The notes below the pieces were generated by a model. It was not told the origin of the DNA and ran no database searches. It saw nothing but the letters and a program-made list of their open reading frames with translations. From NCBI GenBank assembly GCA_963715655.1, contig OY970262.1, forward strand, positions 2,728,001 to 2,792,000: a stretch of 64,000 nucleotides of DNA. The letters are read 5' to 3'. The stretch comes from JANQPD01 sp963715655 (GTDB lineage Bacteria; Bacteroidota; Bacteroidia; Flavobacteriales; Schleiferiaceae). The position numbers and the translations under genes were made by a program. Positions 43,835 through 52,313 of the stretch are shown here, in pieces (within the stretch, counting starts at the first letter, position 1; each line of letters begins with the position of its first letter).

Positions 43835-44614
43835 CTATTTTTCCCACTTCTTCCATCTATAATCTACCGCTAAGGCCAAGTAATCTCCGCTCATTTTATA
43901 CGTGCCCCTAGTTTCTGGTGAACTGCGCAGGTTGCCAAAAACGTAATTGCCGTAGTACTGCGTAGCAAAGGTTTTACTGTACGTAAGCCTAAAATGCCAT
44001 AAACCAAATTTGGAAACATAATAATCACCAATACCAATAGTTCCCATAAAATACGGTCTTGGCTCTCTATTATAAGCCGTAAATCCAAACACCTGCCTAT
44101 CAAAAGTATCGTCAACTATACTATAGGTAGTTGTTGCAGTACCGTTGGTTGATAAAACACATTGACCACCCACTGAAGTTGCCCAATAATGATTAGTAAG
44201 AATTTGCCTTTTGTATTCTATCTCAAGTGGTATGGTTAAGGAATAATCATTGTAAAAAGTTTCTGAAAAAATGGTGGCGCTATTTGAGGTGGTGTATTTG
44301 TCCTTGGGCTCAATAACCCAACCATAGCTATAGGTTGGCGGCATTGCAATAAACGCACCCGTTTGCACCCCCCATTTTTGTTGGTTAGCTAAAATACTGT
44401 ATCTAAACCCAATGGCTCCCGTGTATAAACCGTTGCTTTGTATTTCCTGATTACCTTCCGTTCGGGTAAAAACACCTTTGGTGTAGGACATGCTTTGAAC
44501 GGAAAGTCCTAATGATTTATACTCATTTAATACTGGGTATGATTGGCTTATAGCGAGTTTACTTAGTATGAATAATAGCACACAGGTAATAAGCAGGTTT
44601 TTCGAATTTTTCAT
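43835..44614 (-). CDS. Outer-membrane beta-barrel-like protein of unknown function
   Basis: The ATG at 44614 (MKNSKNLLITCVLLFILSK) gives 259 residues with a signal peptide of about 23 residues; a longer in-frame start at 44668 adds a poor leader. The mature part alternates aromatic and polar residues in repeated strands (GLYTGAIGFRYSIL, WGVQTGAFIAM, YSLTIPLEIEY, FRLTYSKTF). I recognise no named family. It is bounded by a terminator on one side and the 52-bp repeat array on the other. A TACTTTTG box at 44645-44652 on this strand is a candidate promoter element. Confidence 0.7.
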   Translation of the reverse strand: MKNSKNLLITCVLLFILSKLAISQSYPVLNEYKSLGLSVQSMSYTKGVFTRTEGNQEIQSNGLYTGAIGFRYSILANQQKWGVQTGAFIAMPPTYSYGWVIEPKDKYTTSNSATIFSETFYNDYSLTIPLEIEYKRQILTNHYWATSVGGQCVLSTNGTATTTYSIVDDTFDRQVFGFTAYNREPRPYFMGTIGIGDYYVSKFGLWHFRLTYSKTFATQYYGNYVFGNLRSSPETRGTYKMSGDYLALAVDYRWKKWEK

Positions 44615-44644
44615 CTTTCGGGAAAATGAATTAAAATAATGAAG

Positions 44645-44652
44645 CAAAAGTA
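44645..44652 (-). promoter_or_regulatory. Candidate -7 box for the barrel-type gene
   Basis: TACTTTTG on the reverse strand matches TAnnTTTG, 30 bases before the ATG at 44614. No TTG was found at the expected distance, so it is tentative. The rest of 44669-44931 shows no gene. Confidence 0.45.
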
Positions 44653-44931
44653 AATGTACCATTTGCACGAAAATACATTCCTACAAAACCATCTTAATTA
44701 CAACCCGTATTTTTTATGGTAACAAACTCAATATCAACGAGAAAAAATTTTACGGGAGGCTCTTTCAATGAATAGATTTCTTTAGAAAATAGTGCATACT
44801 CTAAAGGGTATTAAGTCGCAAGTGCTGCTACTCCGTTTCATTACAAATACCGACATTATGATAGGGCCTGAGGGGGGTATCTACGAGCGCTGAGAATCAT
44901 TGTATCATTTGCTTAATATTTATATATGTTC

Positions 44932-45417
44932 CGCCCCGCTGGGGCTTTATACTCGTTGGGGAATATCTGTTGCTATTAATATGTCGCCCCGAAGGGGCTC
45001 TATGCTCGTTGGGGAATTAATTTTTGTAATTATTATGTTACCCCATGGGGCTTTATGCTCGTTAGGGAATATCTGTTGCTATTAATATGTTACCCCATGG
45101 GGCTTTATGCTCGTTGGGGAATATCTGTTGCTATTAATATGTCGCCCCGCTGGGGCTCTATGCTCGTTGGGGATTATTTGAGCTACATATATATCGCCCT
45201 GCTAGGGCTTTATGCTCGTTGGGAATGGTTTGAGCTACATATGTATCGCCCCGAAGGGGCTCTATGCTCCTTGGGGATTATTTGAGCTACAGATATATCG
45301 CCCCCCTGGGGCTTTATGCTCGTTGGGGATTATTTGAGCTACATATGTATCGCCCCGCTGGGGCTTTACGTTCACTCGTAATATCAATCGTATTAAATAT
45401 ATTGCCCCAGTAGAGCT
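44932..45417. repeat. Array of ten palindrome-bearing tandem repeats, period 52
   Basis: CCCC cores recur at 44934, 44987, 45041, 45093, 45145, 45197, 45249, 45301, 45353 and 45405, a period of 53, 54 and then 52 seven times. Each unit has a GCCCC-loop-GGGGC hairpin (loops GCT, GAA, AT, CCT), then CTTTATGCTCGTTGGGGA and a 20-base AT-rich part of two types: ATATCTGTTGCTATTAATAT in early units and ATTATTTGAGCTACATATGT in later ones. The last unit is degenerate. The array lies just past the korB stop. Short open frames here are periodic artefacts. Confidence 0.9.
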
Positions 45418-45463
45418 AAACACACGTTGAACAGAATGTAGTTTTAATTTACAAAAGCGCCAA

Positions 45464-46483
45464 TTACCCTTCCACCACCCAGCTATTTTTACCTGCAATC
45501 AGTGCATCTAAATCGCCTTCACCTTGCAGGTTTTTGGCTTTTTCTATTTGGTTTTGTGCGGCCTCTTCGTAAATGAAACGATCTTCTTTATACAGCAAGC
45601 CAAACGGACGGGGAAATTTTTGTTCGTCCTCGCGCTCAGCAAAAAAGCGACTTAATATATTTGCTTTATAGCTATCTGCAGGATTGTGTATCCATAAATC
45701 CTGCTCCTGTCCTGCTTCTATTTTAACAATTTCAGGTTTACCGTTTTTTAAACACAAGCCCTTCGATCCGTTTTCAAACAAAAGTGGTTGGCCCTCTTCT
45801 ACATATACCGAAGTTTCTGCACGTTGCTTTTTATCGGTAAAGGTTTCAAAAGCACCATCGTTAAACACGTTGCAGTTTTGATAAATTTCTACCAAACTTG
45901 TGCCCTTATGTTCGTGTGCCTGTTTTAAAATCTCACGCAAGTGTATCGGGTCTCTATCCATGCTGCGCGCCACAAAAGTTGCATCTGCGCCAAGCGCTAA
46001 AGCCAAAGGATTAAAAGGGTGATCTATACTGCCTAGTGGACTACTTTTGGTATATTTTCCGAACTCAGAAGTTGGCGAATACTGCCCTTTGGTAAGGCCG
46101 TAAATTTCATTATTGAACAACAAAATATTTACGTTTACATTTCTACGCAACAAGTGTATTAAGTGGTTTCCACCAATGGAAAGGCCATCGCCATCTCCGG
46201 TAATAATCCAAACGGAAAGATCAGGATTTGCCATTTTTAAACCTGTAGCCACTGCCGGTGCACGCCCATGAATGCTATGTATGCCATAACTATTCATGTA
46301 ATAAGGAAAGCGAGAACTACAGCCAATGCCCGATACAAAAACCAAGTTTTTACGCTCTATGCCAAGTTCCGGCAAAATGGTTTGCATTTGTTTTAAAATG
46401 CTGTAATCACCACAACCAGGGCACCAGCGTACATCTTGGTCGCTAGCAAAATCTTTAGCTGTTAAAGTAGATTTGTCACTCAT
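45464..46483 (-). CDS. korB: 2-oxoacid:ferredoxin oxidoreductase subunit beta
   Basis: The 339-residue subunit carries an N-terminal Cys motif (WCPGCGDYS) and the thiamine-diphosphate site (GDGDGLSIGGNHLIH ... NNEIYGLTKGQ). Together with the alpha subunit it oxidises a 2-oxoacid, probably 2-oxoglutarate, to acyl-CoA with ferredoxin reduction. The start overlaps the alpha-subunit stop by four bases. It ends 47 bases from the last unit of the palindromic repeat array. Confidence 0.93.
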   Translation of the reverse strand: MSDKSTLTAKDFASDQDVRWCPGCGDYSILKQMQTILPELGIERKNLVFVSGIGCSSRFPYYMNSYGIHSIHGRAPAVATGLKMANPDLSVWIITGDGDGLSIGGNHLIHLLRRNVNVNILLFNNEIYGLTKGQYSPTSEFGKYTKSSPLGSIDHPFNPLALALGADATFVARSMDRDPIHLREILKQAHEHKGTSLVEIYQNCNVFNDGAFETFTDKKQRAETSVYVEEGQPLLFENGSKGLCLKNGKPEIVKIEAGQEQDLWIHNPADSYKANILSRFFAEREDEQKFPRPFGLLYKEDRFIYEEAAQNQIEKAKNLQGEGDLDALIAGKNSWVVEG

Positions 46484-48309
46484 AGTGTTGCTAAAATTTC
46501 GTCCACTTTTTCACTCACTTCTTCTGCCGAAAAGGGCAAACCTTTAATTTTATGTAAACCAATAGCACCAATTTGATATTCTGCTTCAATCAGCTTTATT
46601 AACTGACCGTTGTTTAATTCAGGAATTAGTACTTTGTTGAATTGCTTCAAGATGCTTTGCAAATCTCCCGCCAAGGGAAATAAATGGCGCAAGTGCAAAT
46701 GCGAAACCGCTTTACCTTCTGCCAGCGCCTTTTTTACCGCCACGCGTATAGCACCGTACGTACTACCCCAACCTAAGATTAATACATCTCCCTTTTCTGC
46801 ACCTTGATCAAATACTAAAGCCGGGTAACTTTCGGCAATACCGTTTACTTTAGCTGCTCTGGTTTTTACCATTTCGTGGTGATTATCAGGATCATAACTT
46901 ACGTTTCCTGATTCTTTTTCTTTTTCTAAACCACCCACACGATGCTCTAAGTTTTCTTGCCCTGGTAACGCCCAGCTACGTACCAATTGCTTGTTGCGTT
47001 TATATGGCACGTATGTGTCGTCTGCTTTCGCTAATACTGGTTTTATCTTAGGTAAATCCGCTTGCGCGGGATAACGCCACGGCTCAGCACCATTGGCAAT
47101 GTAGCCATCAGAAAGTAAAATTACAGGCGTCATATATTCTACTGCAATGCGTGCCGCTTCTAATGCAACATTAAAACAATTGCTAGCCGAACGAGCCGCT
47201 AATACCGGAATTGGTGCTTCACCATTTCTACCATAAATGGCTTGTAGCAAATCCGCTTGTTCCGTTTTGGTAGGCAAGCCAGTACTTGGGCCACCGCGCT
47301 GCACGTTTATAATTATAGAAGGTAATTCCAACATCATGGCCAAGCCAAGGCCTTCACCTTTTAGCGCCATGCCGGGCCCGGATGTAGCCGTAACCGCCAA
47401 GGCTCCGCCAAAGGCTGCACCAATTACTGCTGTAATAGCCGCAATTTCATCTTCCGCTTGAAAGGTTTTTACACCAAAATTTTTATGCCTAGCCAAAAAA
47501 TGTAGAATATCAGATGCAGGCGTAATGGGGTAACCAGAATAATATAGTTGTAAACCCGATTGCTTACTAGCAGCTATTAAACCTAATCCAAGTGCCTCAT
47601 TACCAACAATATTTCGATATTTACCGGGTGCTAATGTGGCTTTTTTTACAGAATATCTGGCAAGGGCTTCAACGGTTTCACCATAATGATAGCCCGCTTT
47701 TAAAGCGCGAATGTTGGCTTCTAAAACAAGCGGGTTGTTTTGAAATTTAGTGCTTAAATATTTTAAGGTAGTATCTAATTCTCGATGGTAAATCCAATAC
47801 ACAAACCCGAGCACAAACATATTGCGGCTGCGGTCTTTTTCCTTCATACCTAAACCCAAGTCGGCCAAAGCCTCGCGGTTTAGTTTGGTAATATCTAAGC
47901 GGTGTACTTGATATCCTTTTGTTTCAATCGTGTCAAGCGGATTTACGGCTTCATCCATGTGCGCCAAACGCAAATTGCGCTTATCAAAACCCGCTTCGTC
48001 CACTACTAAAGTACCGTTGGCTTTTAAGTTGCCTATATTTTTTTTGAAAGCAGCAGCATTCATAGCCACCAACACATCCGGCTTACCACCGGGTGTATCT
48101 ATTTCTATACTTCCAAAATGTATTTGAAATCCTGAAACACCCGCCACGGTACCAATTGGTGCGCGTATTTCTGCCGGAAAATCAGGAAAGGTGCTTAAAT
48201 CATTACCCTGCAACGCGGTGGTAGAAGTAAACTGACTACCTGCTAACTGAATACCGTCACCGGAATCACCAGCAAAATGTATGGTTACTTGCGCTAACTC
48301 TTGTTCCAT
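46480..48309 (-). CDS. korA: 2-oxoacid:acceptor oxidoreductase subunit alpha (gamma-alpha fusion)
   Basis: The 609-residue subunit has the gamma domain first (about 1-190; FAGDSGDGIQLAGSQF) and then the pyruvate:ferredoxin alpha-type domains (about 215-600; YPITPASDILHFLA, ISAA-like segment, GPGMALKGEGLGLAMMLELP, QRGGPSTGLPTKTEQADL). The TPT-like motif around TGLPTKTEQ is typical of KorA. It starts three bases after the NifU-like gene stop and overlaps korB. The grouping with Fe-S assembly genes fits a ferredoxin-linked enzyme. Confidence 0.93.
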   Translation of the reverse strand: MEQELAQVTIHFAGDSGDGIQLAGSQFTSTTALQGNDLSTFPDFPAEIRAPIGTVAGVSGFQIHFGSIEIDTPGGKPDVLVAMNAAAFKKNIGNLKANGTLVVDEAGFDKRNLRLAHMDEAVNPLDTIETKGYQVHRLDITKLNREALADLGLGMKEKDRSRNMFVLGFVYWIYHRELDTTLKYLSTKFQNNPLVLEANIRALKAGYHYGETVEALARYSVKKATLAPGKYRNIVGNEALGLGLIAASKQSGLQLYYSGYPITPASDILHFLARHKNFGVKTFQAEDEIAAITAVIGAAFGGALAVTATSGPGMALKGEGLGLAMMLELPSIIINVQRGGPSTGLPTKTEQADLLQAIYGRNGEAPIPVLAARSASNCFNVALEAARIAVEYMTPVILLSDGYIANGAEPWRYPAQADLPKIKPVLAKADDTYVPYKRNKQLVRSWALPGQENLEHRVGGLEKEKESGNVSYDPDNHHEMVKTRAAKVNGIAESYPALVFDQGAEKGDVLILGWGSTYGAIRVAVKKALAEGKAVSHLHLRHLFPLAGDLQSILKQFNKVLIPELNNGQLIKLIEAEYQIGAIGLHKIKGLPFSAEEVSEKVDEILATL

Positions 48310-48312
48310 TTT

Positions 48313-48576
48313 TTACGCCTTGGCCACTGCATTCACCTCCAACACACGTAGCACTTCAGGAGCGTGTTTTTTAACGGTCATTTCCACACCACTTTTTAAG
48401 GTCATTTGGTTTACCGAACAACCGGTGCAAGCGCCATGTAACTCCACCATTGCTGTGCCATCTTTCTTTAGCTCAATAAAACTAATATCGCCACCATCTG
48501 ATTGTAAAAACGGACGAATTTCATTTAAGGCAAGCTCAATTTTGGCAATGGTATTTTTTTTACTTTCTATGCTCAT
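48313..48576 (-). CDS. NifU C-terminal-like domain protein (Fe-S carrier)
   Basis: The 87-residue protein is a single NifU_C (Nfu) domain: EIRPFLQSDGGDISFIEL followed by VELHGACTGCSVNQMTLKSG with the CxxC cluster-binding motif. Nfu proteins deliver Fe-S clusters to target enzymes. It is three bases from both mrp and korA, so it is co-transcribed with them. Confidence 0.93.
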   Translation of the reverse strand: MSIESKKNTIAKIELALNEIRPFLQSDGGDISFIELKKDGTAMVELHGACTGCSVNQMTLKSGVEMTVKKHAPEVLRVLEVNAVAKA

Positions 48577-48579
48577 AGC

Positions 48580-49716
48580 TTATTTATTTACTGCCGAACA
48601 GCCCGACATGGTGGTGATTCTAGTAATTTCAGTAGGTGGCATATCCTTATTTCTACGCATCAATTCTTCTAACATACGCTTAGTGCTATCTTCAAACGCT
48701 TTGCCTACTTTACTTTCCGCTTGTAATACCGCAGGGCGGCCTACATCTCCGCTTTCGCGAATACTTTGCACTAACGGAATTTCTCCCAAAAAGGGTAAGT
48801 CCATTTCTTTAGTAAGGTTTTTCACACCGTCTTTTCCAAATATATAATACTTATTTTCAGGTAATTCTGCAGGTGTAAAAAACGACATATTCTCAATCAT
48901 ACCTAAAACCGGTACATTAATGTTATCAATTTTAAACATGGCCGCACCTTTTCGCGCATCTACCAAAGCTACATTTTGCGGTGTGCTTACAATTACGGCT
49001 CCCGTTACCGGAACAGATTGCACCAAACTCAAGTGAATATCGCCAGTGCCCGGAGGTAAATCAATTAACATAAAATCCAATTCACCCCAATGCGCATCGC
49101 GCACCAGTTGGTTTAACGCTTTACTAGCCATTGGTCCGCGCCACACTACCGCTTGATTAGCTCCTGCGAAAAAACCAATAGAAAGCAATTTCACACCGTA
49201 GCTTTCTACAGGATCCATCTTTTCTTTGCCATCAATGGTAATAGAACCCGGTTTTGCATTTGGCACATCAAACATGGTTGGCTGTGATGGCCCGTAAATA
49301 TCAGCATCTACTAAGCCCACAGAAAAACCCATCTGCGCCAAGCTTACCGCCATATTTGCGGCCACCGTGCTTTTTCCTACACCTCCTTTACCAGAAGCAA
49401 TAGCTATAATATTTTTTACACCCGGCAGTTCGGCTCCACGTATCATGGTAGCTTTTTCCTGTGCTTCATCTGGCACAGTTATGTTTATTTTGATTTTAAG
49501 TTTTTGGTCAACTTCGGCATGAACGGTTTTAAGAATTTCTACCTCCAGCTTCTTTTTTACATGAAGTGCCGGTGAAAGACTCACCACGTCAATAATCGTT
49601 TCATCGCCAAAAAGCTGCACATTCTTTACATGACCCGCTTCCAATAAACTTTGACGACCATCCGTAGAAGTTACTTTTCCTAAACTTTCTAAAATATCTT
49701 TCTTTGTATAAGCCAT
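48580..49716 (-). CDS. mrp: Mrp/ApbC family Fe-S carrier P-loop ATPase
   Basis: The 378-residue protein has an N-terminal MIP18/DUF59 domain (about 1-90) and the Mrp ATPase with a deviant Walker A (SGKGGVGKSTVAAN), a VDADIYGPSQP motif and the ENMSFF segment, plus C-terminal cysteines. It transfers Fe-S clusters. It heads the mrp-nifU-korA-korB unit. A TACCTTTG box 20 bases upstream on the same strand is a candidate promoter. Confidence 0.94.
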   Translation of the reverse strand: MAYTKKDILESLGKVTSTDGRQSLLEAGHVKNVQLFGDETIIDVVSLSPALHVKKKLEVEILKTVHAEVDQKLKIKINITVPDEAQEKATMIRGAELPGVKNIIAIASGKGGVGKSTVAANMAVSLAQMGFSVGLVDADIYGPSQPTMFDVPNAKPGSITIDGKEKMDPVESYGVKLLSIGFFAGANQAVVWRGPMASKALNQLVRDAHWGELDFMLIDLPPGTGDIHLSLVQSVPVTGAVIVSTPQNVALVDARKGAAMFKIDNINVPVLGMIENMSFFTPAELPENKYYIFGKDGVKNLTKEMDLPFLGEIPLVQSIRESGDVGRPAVLQAESKVGKAFEDSTKRMLEELMRRNKDMPPTEITRITTMSGCSAVNK

Positions 49717-49736
49717 TTAAATTTTGCTCATTTTGG

Positions 49737-49744
49737 CAAAGGTA
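49737..49744 (-). promoter_or_regulatory. Candidate -7 box of the mrp-kor operon
   Basis: TACCTTTG on the reverse strand matches TAnnTTTG, ending 20 bases before the mrp ATG. No TTG lies at the standard -33 distance. Confidence 0.5.
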
Positions 49745-49858
49745 AGCACTGTAAATCCTTTTTTGGAATGAGTATAAATAAAGATGATGTACACTTTTGA
49801 ATTTGTTGATTGTAAAGGTAAATTTTTGAATTTTTAAGTACCATGAACAATACCTTAC

Positions 49859-49866
49859 TACCTTTG
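49859..49866 (+). promoter_or_regulatory. -7 box four bases before the smpB ATG
   Basis: TACCTTTG is followed by four bases (CCAC) and then the ATG at 49871, the same layout as in front of blaI and the NUDIX gene. This suggests a leaderless smpB transcript. The -33 element is not clear. Confidence 0.5.
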
Positions 49867-49870
49867 CCAC

Positions 49871-50323
49871 ATGGCACAAGGAGATATTAATGTTAAAAAT
49901 AAAAAAGCGTTTTACGAATACGAGATTTTAGATAAGTACGAAGCAGGATTAAAATTACTGGGTACCGAAATAAAATCAATTCGTGAAGGACGCGCTAGTT
50001 TGGGTGAAGGGTATTGCTATTTTAAAAATGGTGAGCTTTTTATCAAAAACATGAACATTAGTGAGTATAGCCACGGTAATATAAACAATCACGAACCTCT
50101 GCGCGAACGTAAATTATTACTTCACAAACGCGAATTAAAGAAGTTAGAAACCAACATGGACAAAGGCGGCAGCACCACTATTGTACCATTGAGATTGTTT
50201 ATAAACAACAAGGGCTTGGCTAAGTTAGAGGTGGCATTAGGCCGTGGAAAAAAACTATATGATAAGCGCAATACCATGAAAGAGCGTGATATTCAAAGAG
50301 ATATAGATCGATTAGGCCGGTAA
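49871..50323 (+). CDS. smpB: SsrA-binding protein SmpB
   Basis: The 150-residue protein has the SmpB signature: KAFYEYEILDKYEAGLKLLGTEIKSIR-type start, the DSY-like region, RERKLLLHKRELKKLE and a basic C-terminal tail (KLYDKRNTMKERDIQRDIDR). It loads tmRNA onto stalled ribosomes in trans-translation. No tmRNA gene was found in the window. The next gene, a TTG-start permease, begins 16 bases downstream. Confidence 0.96.
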   Translation: MAQGDINVKNKKAFYEYEILDKYEAGLKLLGTEIKSIREGRASLGEGYCYFKNGELFIKNMNISEYSHGNINNHEPLRERKLLLHKRELKKLETNMDKGGSTTIVPLRLFINNKGLAKLEVALGRGKKLYDKRNTMKERDIQRDIDRLGR

Positions 50324-50339
50324 TTTTTAATCATTTATT

Positions 50340-51542
50340 TTGACAAAAAAACAACGCACCAAACTTATTTTAATTCTTGGTGCAATTGCTGCGTTAGGTC
50401 CACTTAGTATAGATATGTACCTGCCTAGCTTCCCTTCTATTGCTAAAGATTTAGGTGTTTCTACCGCGCAGATAAGCTTAACACTTACCACCTATTTTAT
50501 TGGTATTTCGGTAGGCCAGCTTATTTACGGGCCGTTAATTGACCGCTACGGCAGAAAGCCTCCTTTACTTTTTGGATTAGCCTTATACATAGTTGCCAGC
50601 GTTGCTTGTGCCTTTTCTAGTAGTTTAGAATTATTGATTATTTCACGCCTGTTTTTAGCCTTAGGCGGCAGCGTAGGTATGGTATCGGCACGAGCTATGG
50701 TGCGCGATTTATTTGAAACCAAAGACGTTGCCAAAGTATTTTCATCCCTCATTCTTGTAATGGGTGTTGCCCCAATAATAGCACCAGCCATTGGTGGTAT
50801 TTTAGATTCATTTTTAAGCTGGCGTTACATTTTTTTAACCCTTACGGGAATCAGTATCTTACTATGGATTTTAGTGTATTTCTCTTTGGAAGAAAGCAAA
50901 ATACCGGACAAGAATTTCTCCTTAAAGCTTGGTAAAGTTGGCCACCGCTATTTACAGGTTTTAAGCAATAGGCAGTTTATGGTGTATGGTTTAGCGGGCA
51001 GTTTGGCTATGGCCGGATTATTTACGTATATAGCCAGCTCACCGCTGGTTTTAATGGAAAGATTAGGTTTTGAGCAGCGCACTTACACGTGGCTTTTTGG
51101 TGTAAACGCGGCCTGTTTTATATTAGGAAGTCAAGTAAATAGATTGGCGCTTAATTATTACCCTACGCGCTTGGTTTCTAAAATTTGTGCTTTGGCCGCA
51201 TTAACGCTTTGCGCTGTTTTTATTGGCTATGAAGTTACCTTTGGTTTACCCAGCTATTTAACTTCAGCATTTTTTGGATTTTTCCTTTTCACTTTTGGCT
51301 TTATAAACCCAAATACCACCGCTTTGGCTTTAGAACCATTTAAAGAAATGGCAGGGGTAGCCTCCGCATTGGTGGGTAGTTTTAGAATGGCAGCCGGTGC
51401 ATTGGCTTCAGCCTTTGTAGGCACCTTGAGCAATACCAATGTGCAACCCGTATTTTATATGATGGCGGGTATGGCACTGGTAATTACTCTATTAGTTTTT
51501 TTATACAAGCCTGTGCACCAAGTAGGCCTTCAAAACTCTTAA
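50340..51542 (+). CDS. Bcr/CflA family multidrug efflux MFS transporter
   Basis: The 400-residue protein starts at a TTG and has twelve hydrophobic helices with the DHA1-type pattern: GPLSIDMYLPSFPSIAKDL in helix 1, the motif A region GPLIDRYGRKPPLLFG after helix 2, and SARAMVRDLFE near helix 4. Bcr/CflA members export drugs such as bicyclomycin or sulfonamides; the substrate here is unknown. It follows smpB with a short gap, so it may be co-transcribed. Confidence 0.92.
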   Translation: MTKKQRTKLILILGAIAALGPLSIDMYLPSFPSIAKDLGVSTAQISLTLTTYFIGISVGQLIYGPLIDRYGRKPPLLFGLALYIVASVACAFSSSLELLIISRLFLALGGSVGMVSARAMVRDLFETKDVAKVFSSLILVMGVAPIIAPAIGGILDSFLSWRYIFLTLTGISILLWILVYFSLEESKIPDKNFSLKLGKVGHRYLQVLSNRQFMVYGLAGSLAMAGLFTYIASSPLVLMERLGFEQRTYTWLFGVNAACFILGSQVNRLALNYYPTRLVSKICALAALTLCAVFIGYEVTFGLPSYLTSAFFGFFLFTFGFINPNTTALALEPFKEMAGVASALVGSFRMAAGALASAFVGTLSNTNVQPVFYMMAGMALVITLLVFLYKPVHQVGLQNS

Positions 51543-51563
51543 TACCTTAGCATTAGTTTAAAG

Positions 51564-51944
51564 TTAAACAGAATCATTTTGTACAATTTGCATGTGATAC
51601 ACTGCTTTAGCCAACTTACTGCTTTTACCGTTTGATTTTAATTGGTGCGCAAATACTTTTAGCAAGTGTTCTTTTTTATTTACAGCAAAAAGTTGCGCTT
51701 TTACCAGCACTTTTTCACCAATAGTTTCTTGCGCAAGCATTTCTACCTTTATTTCTTTAATCTCTTCATGGTAGCCATCGGGTAATAGTAATTCATCTAC
51801 TCTGCCTTTTAAAACCATGGCGCTGTGCTCAATAGCGGTAAGAGCATTCCACTCGCTAAACTTTTTCTTGGCACTGCCTCTGTTTATTATTTGCTGGTAA
51901 ATGCTTTTGTTGCTGTGCGCTATAATTTTTGCGTAATCTTTCAT
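51564..51944 (-). CDS. Hotdog-fold thioesterase-like protein
   Basis: The 126-residue protein resembles small hotdog domains: an N-terminal leader, then a basic stretch with a central helix (ALTAIEHSAMVLKGRVDEL) and paired strands (KEIKVEMLAQETIGEKVLVKAQLF ... HLLKVFAHQLKS). The helix carries no obvious catalytic Asp/Glu of the 4HBT type, so activity is uncertain. It is convergent with the Bcr/CflA permease. A strong terminator hairpin with its T tract ends ten bases before the start codon, so its expression may be controlled by attenuation. Confidence 0.7.
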   Translation of the reverse strand: MKDYAKIIAHSNKSIYQQIINRGSAKKKFSEWNALTAIEHSAMVLKGRVDELLLPDGYHEEIKEIKVEMLAQETIGEKVLVKAQLFAVNKKEHLLKVFAHQLKSNGKSSKLAKAVYHMQIVQNDSV

Positions 51945-51954
51945 AAGGTGTATA

Positions 51955-51989
51955 TAAAAAAAAGCGTCCCAATTTCTTGGGACGCTTTT
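51955..51989 (-). terminator. Strong intrinsic terminator just upstream of the hotdog gene
   Basis: A perfect 13-bp stem (51960-51972 with 51977-51989, AAAAGCGTCCCAA and its complement) with a TTTC loop runs on the reverse strand into a nine-base T tract (51963-51955). No reverse-strand gene lies upstream to the right, so it ends an unknown transcript or a leader of the hotdog gene. Confidence 0.85.
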
Positions 51990-52115
51990 AAAAATTTTGT
52001 TCTAGTATTAAATCTACAAATCTTCAAACATCCCACATACAGTCGTCCACATATAATTGCTTATATGCTTACGCGAAATATTTGTAACAGTATGTTGGAT
52101 GTTTACGTTCATTGC
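51955..52115 (-). ncRNA. Candidate small RNA or attenuated leader ending at the terminator
   Basis: A TATATTTG box on the reverse strand (52128-52121) would start a transcript near 52115 that ends at the strong terminator 160 bases later without an open reading frame. The -33 TTG is missing. The transcript may be a small RNA or the leader of the hotdog gene. The remaining 52129-52313 shows no gene. Confidence 0.3.
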
Positions 52116-52313
52116 TATTTCAAATATAAAATTAAATATGATTGAAACGGCTTTAACTGGAAAATTTATTTGGAAAACCATTAAAATGATTGGTAACTCT
52201 AAAATTAAGGCAAGCGCGTGTAGCTTTATGGCATACGCAATGTGTACTTTATAGCTTTAAATTTGAACTATTCTTTTCGCTACTTTCGGCCAAACTCTAT
52301 AAACATAAATTAA

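Noticed and set aside
44932..45498. CRISPR-like array or peptide-coding repeats in the 52-bp array
   Set aside because: The parts between the hairpins are themselves repeated in two types instead of being unique spacers, and no cas genes are nearby. Open frames across the array simply follow the period and change frame with the 53- and 54-base units.
48281..48847. A 188-codon open frame across the nifU-mrp junction on the plus strand
   Set aside because: It is antisense to two well-supported genes and has no recognisable domain.
52057..52254. Open frame of 65 codons in the gap before the DUF1684 gene
   Set aside because: No family, no ribosome-binding signal, and it overlaps another unrelated short frame; the gap is better seen as non-coding.
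51945..52313. A tmRNA gene near smpB
   Set aside because: No tRNA-like acceptor/T-arm sequence and no tag-peptide frame were found; smpB is also more than 1.5 kb away.
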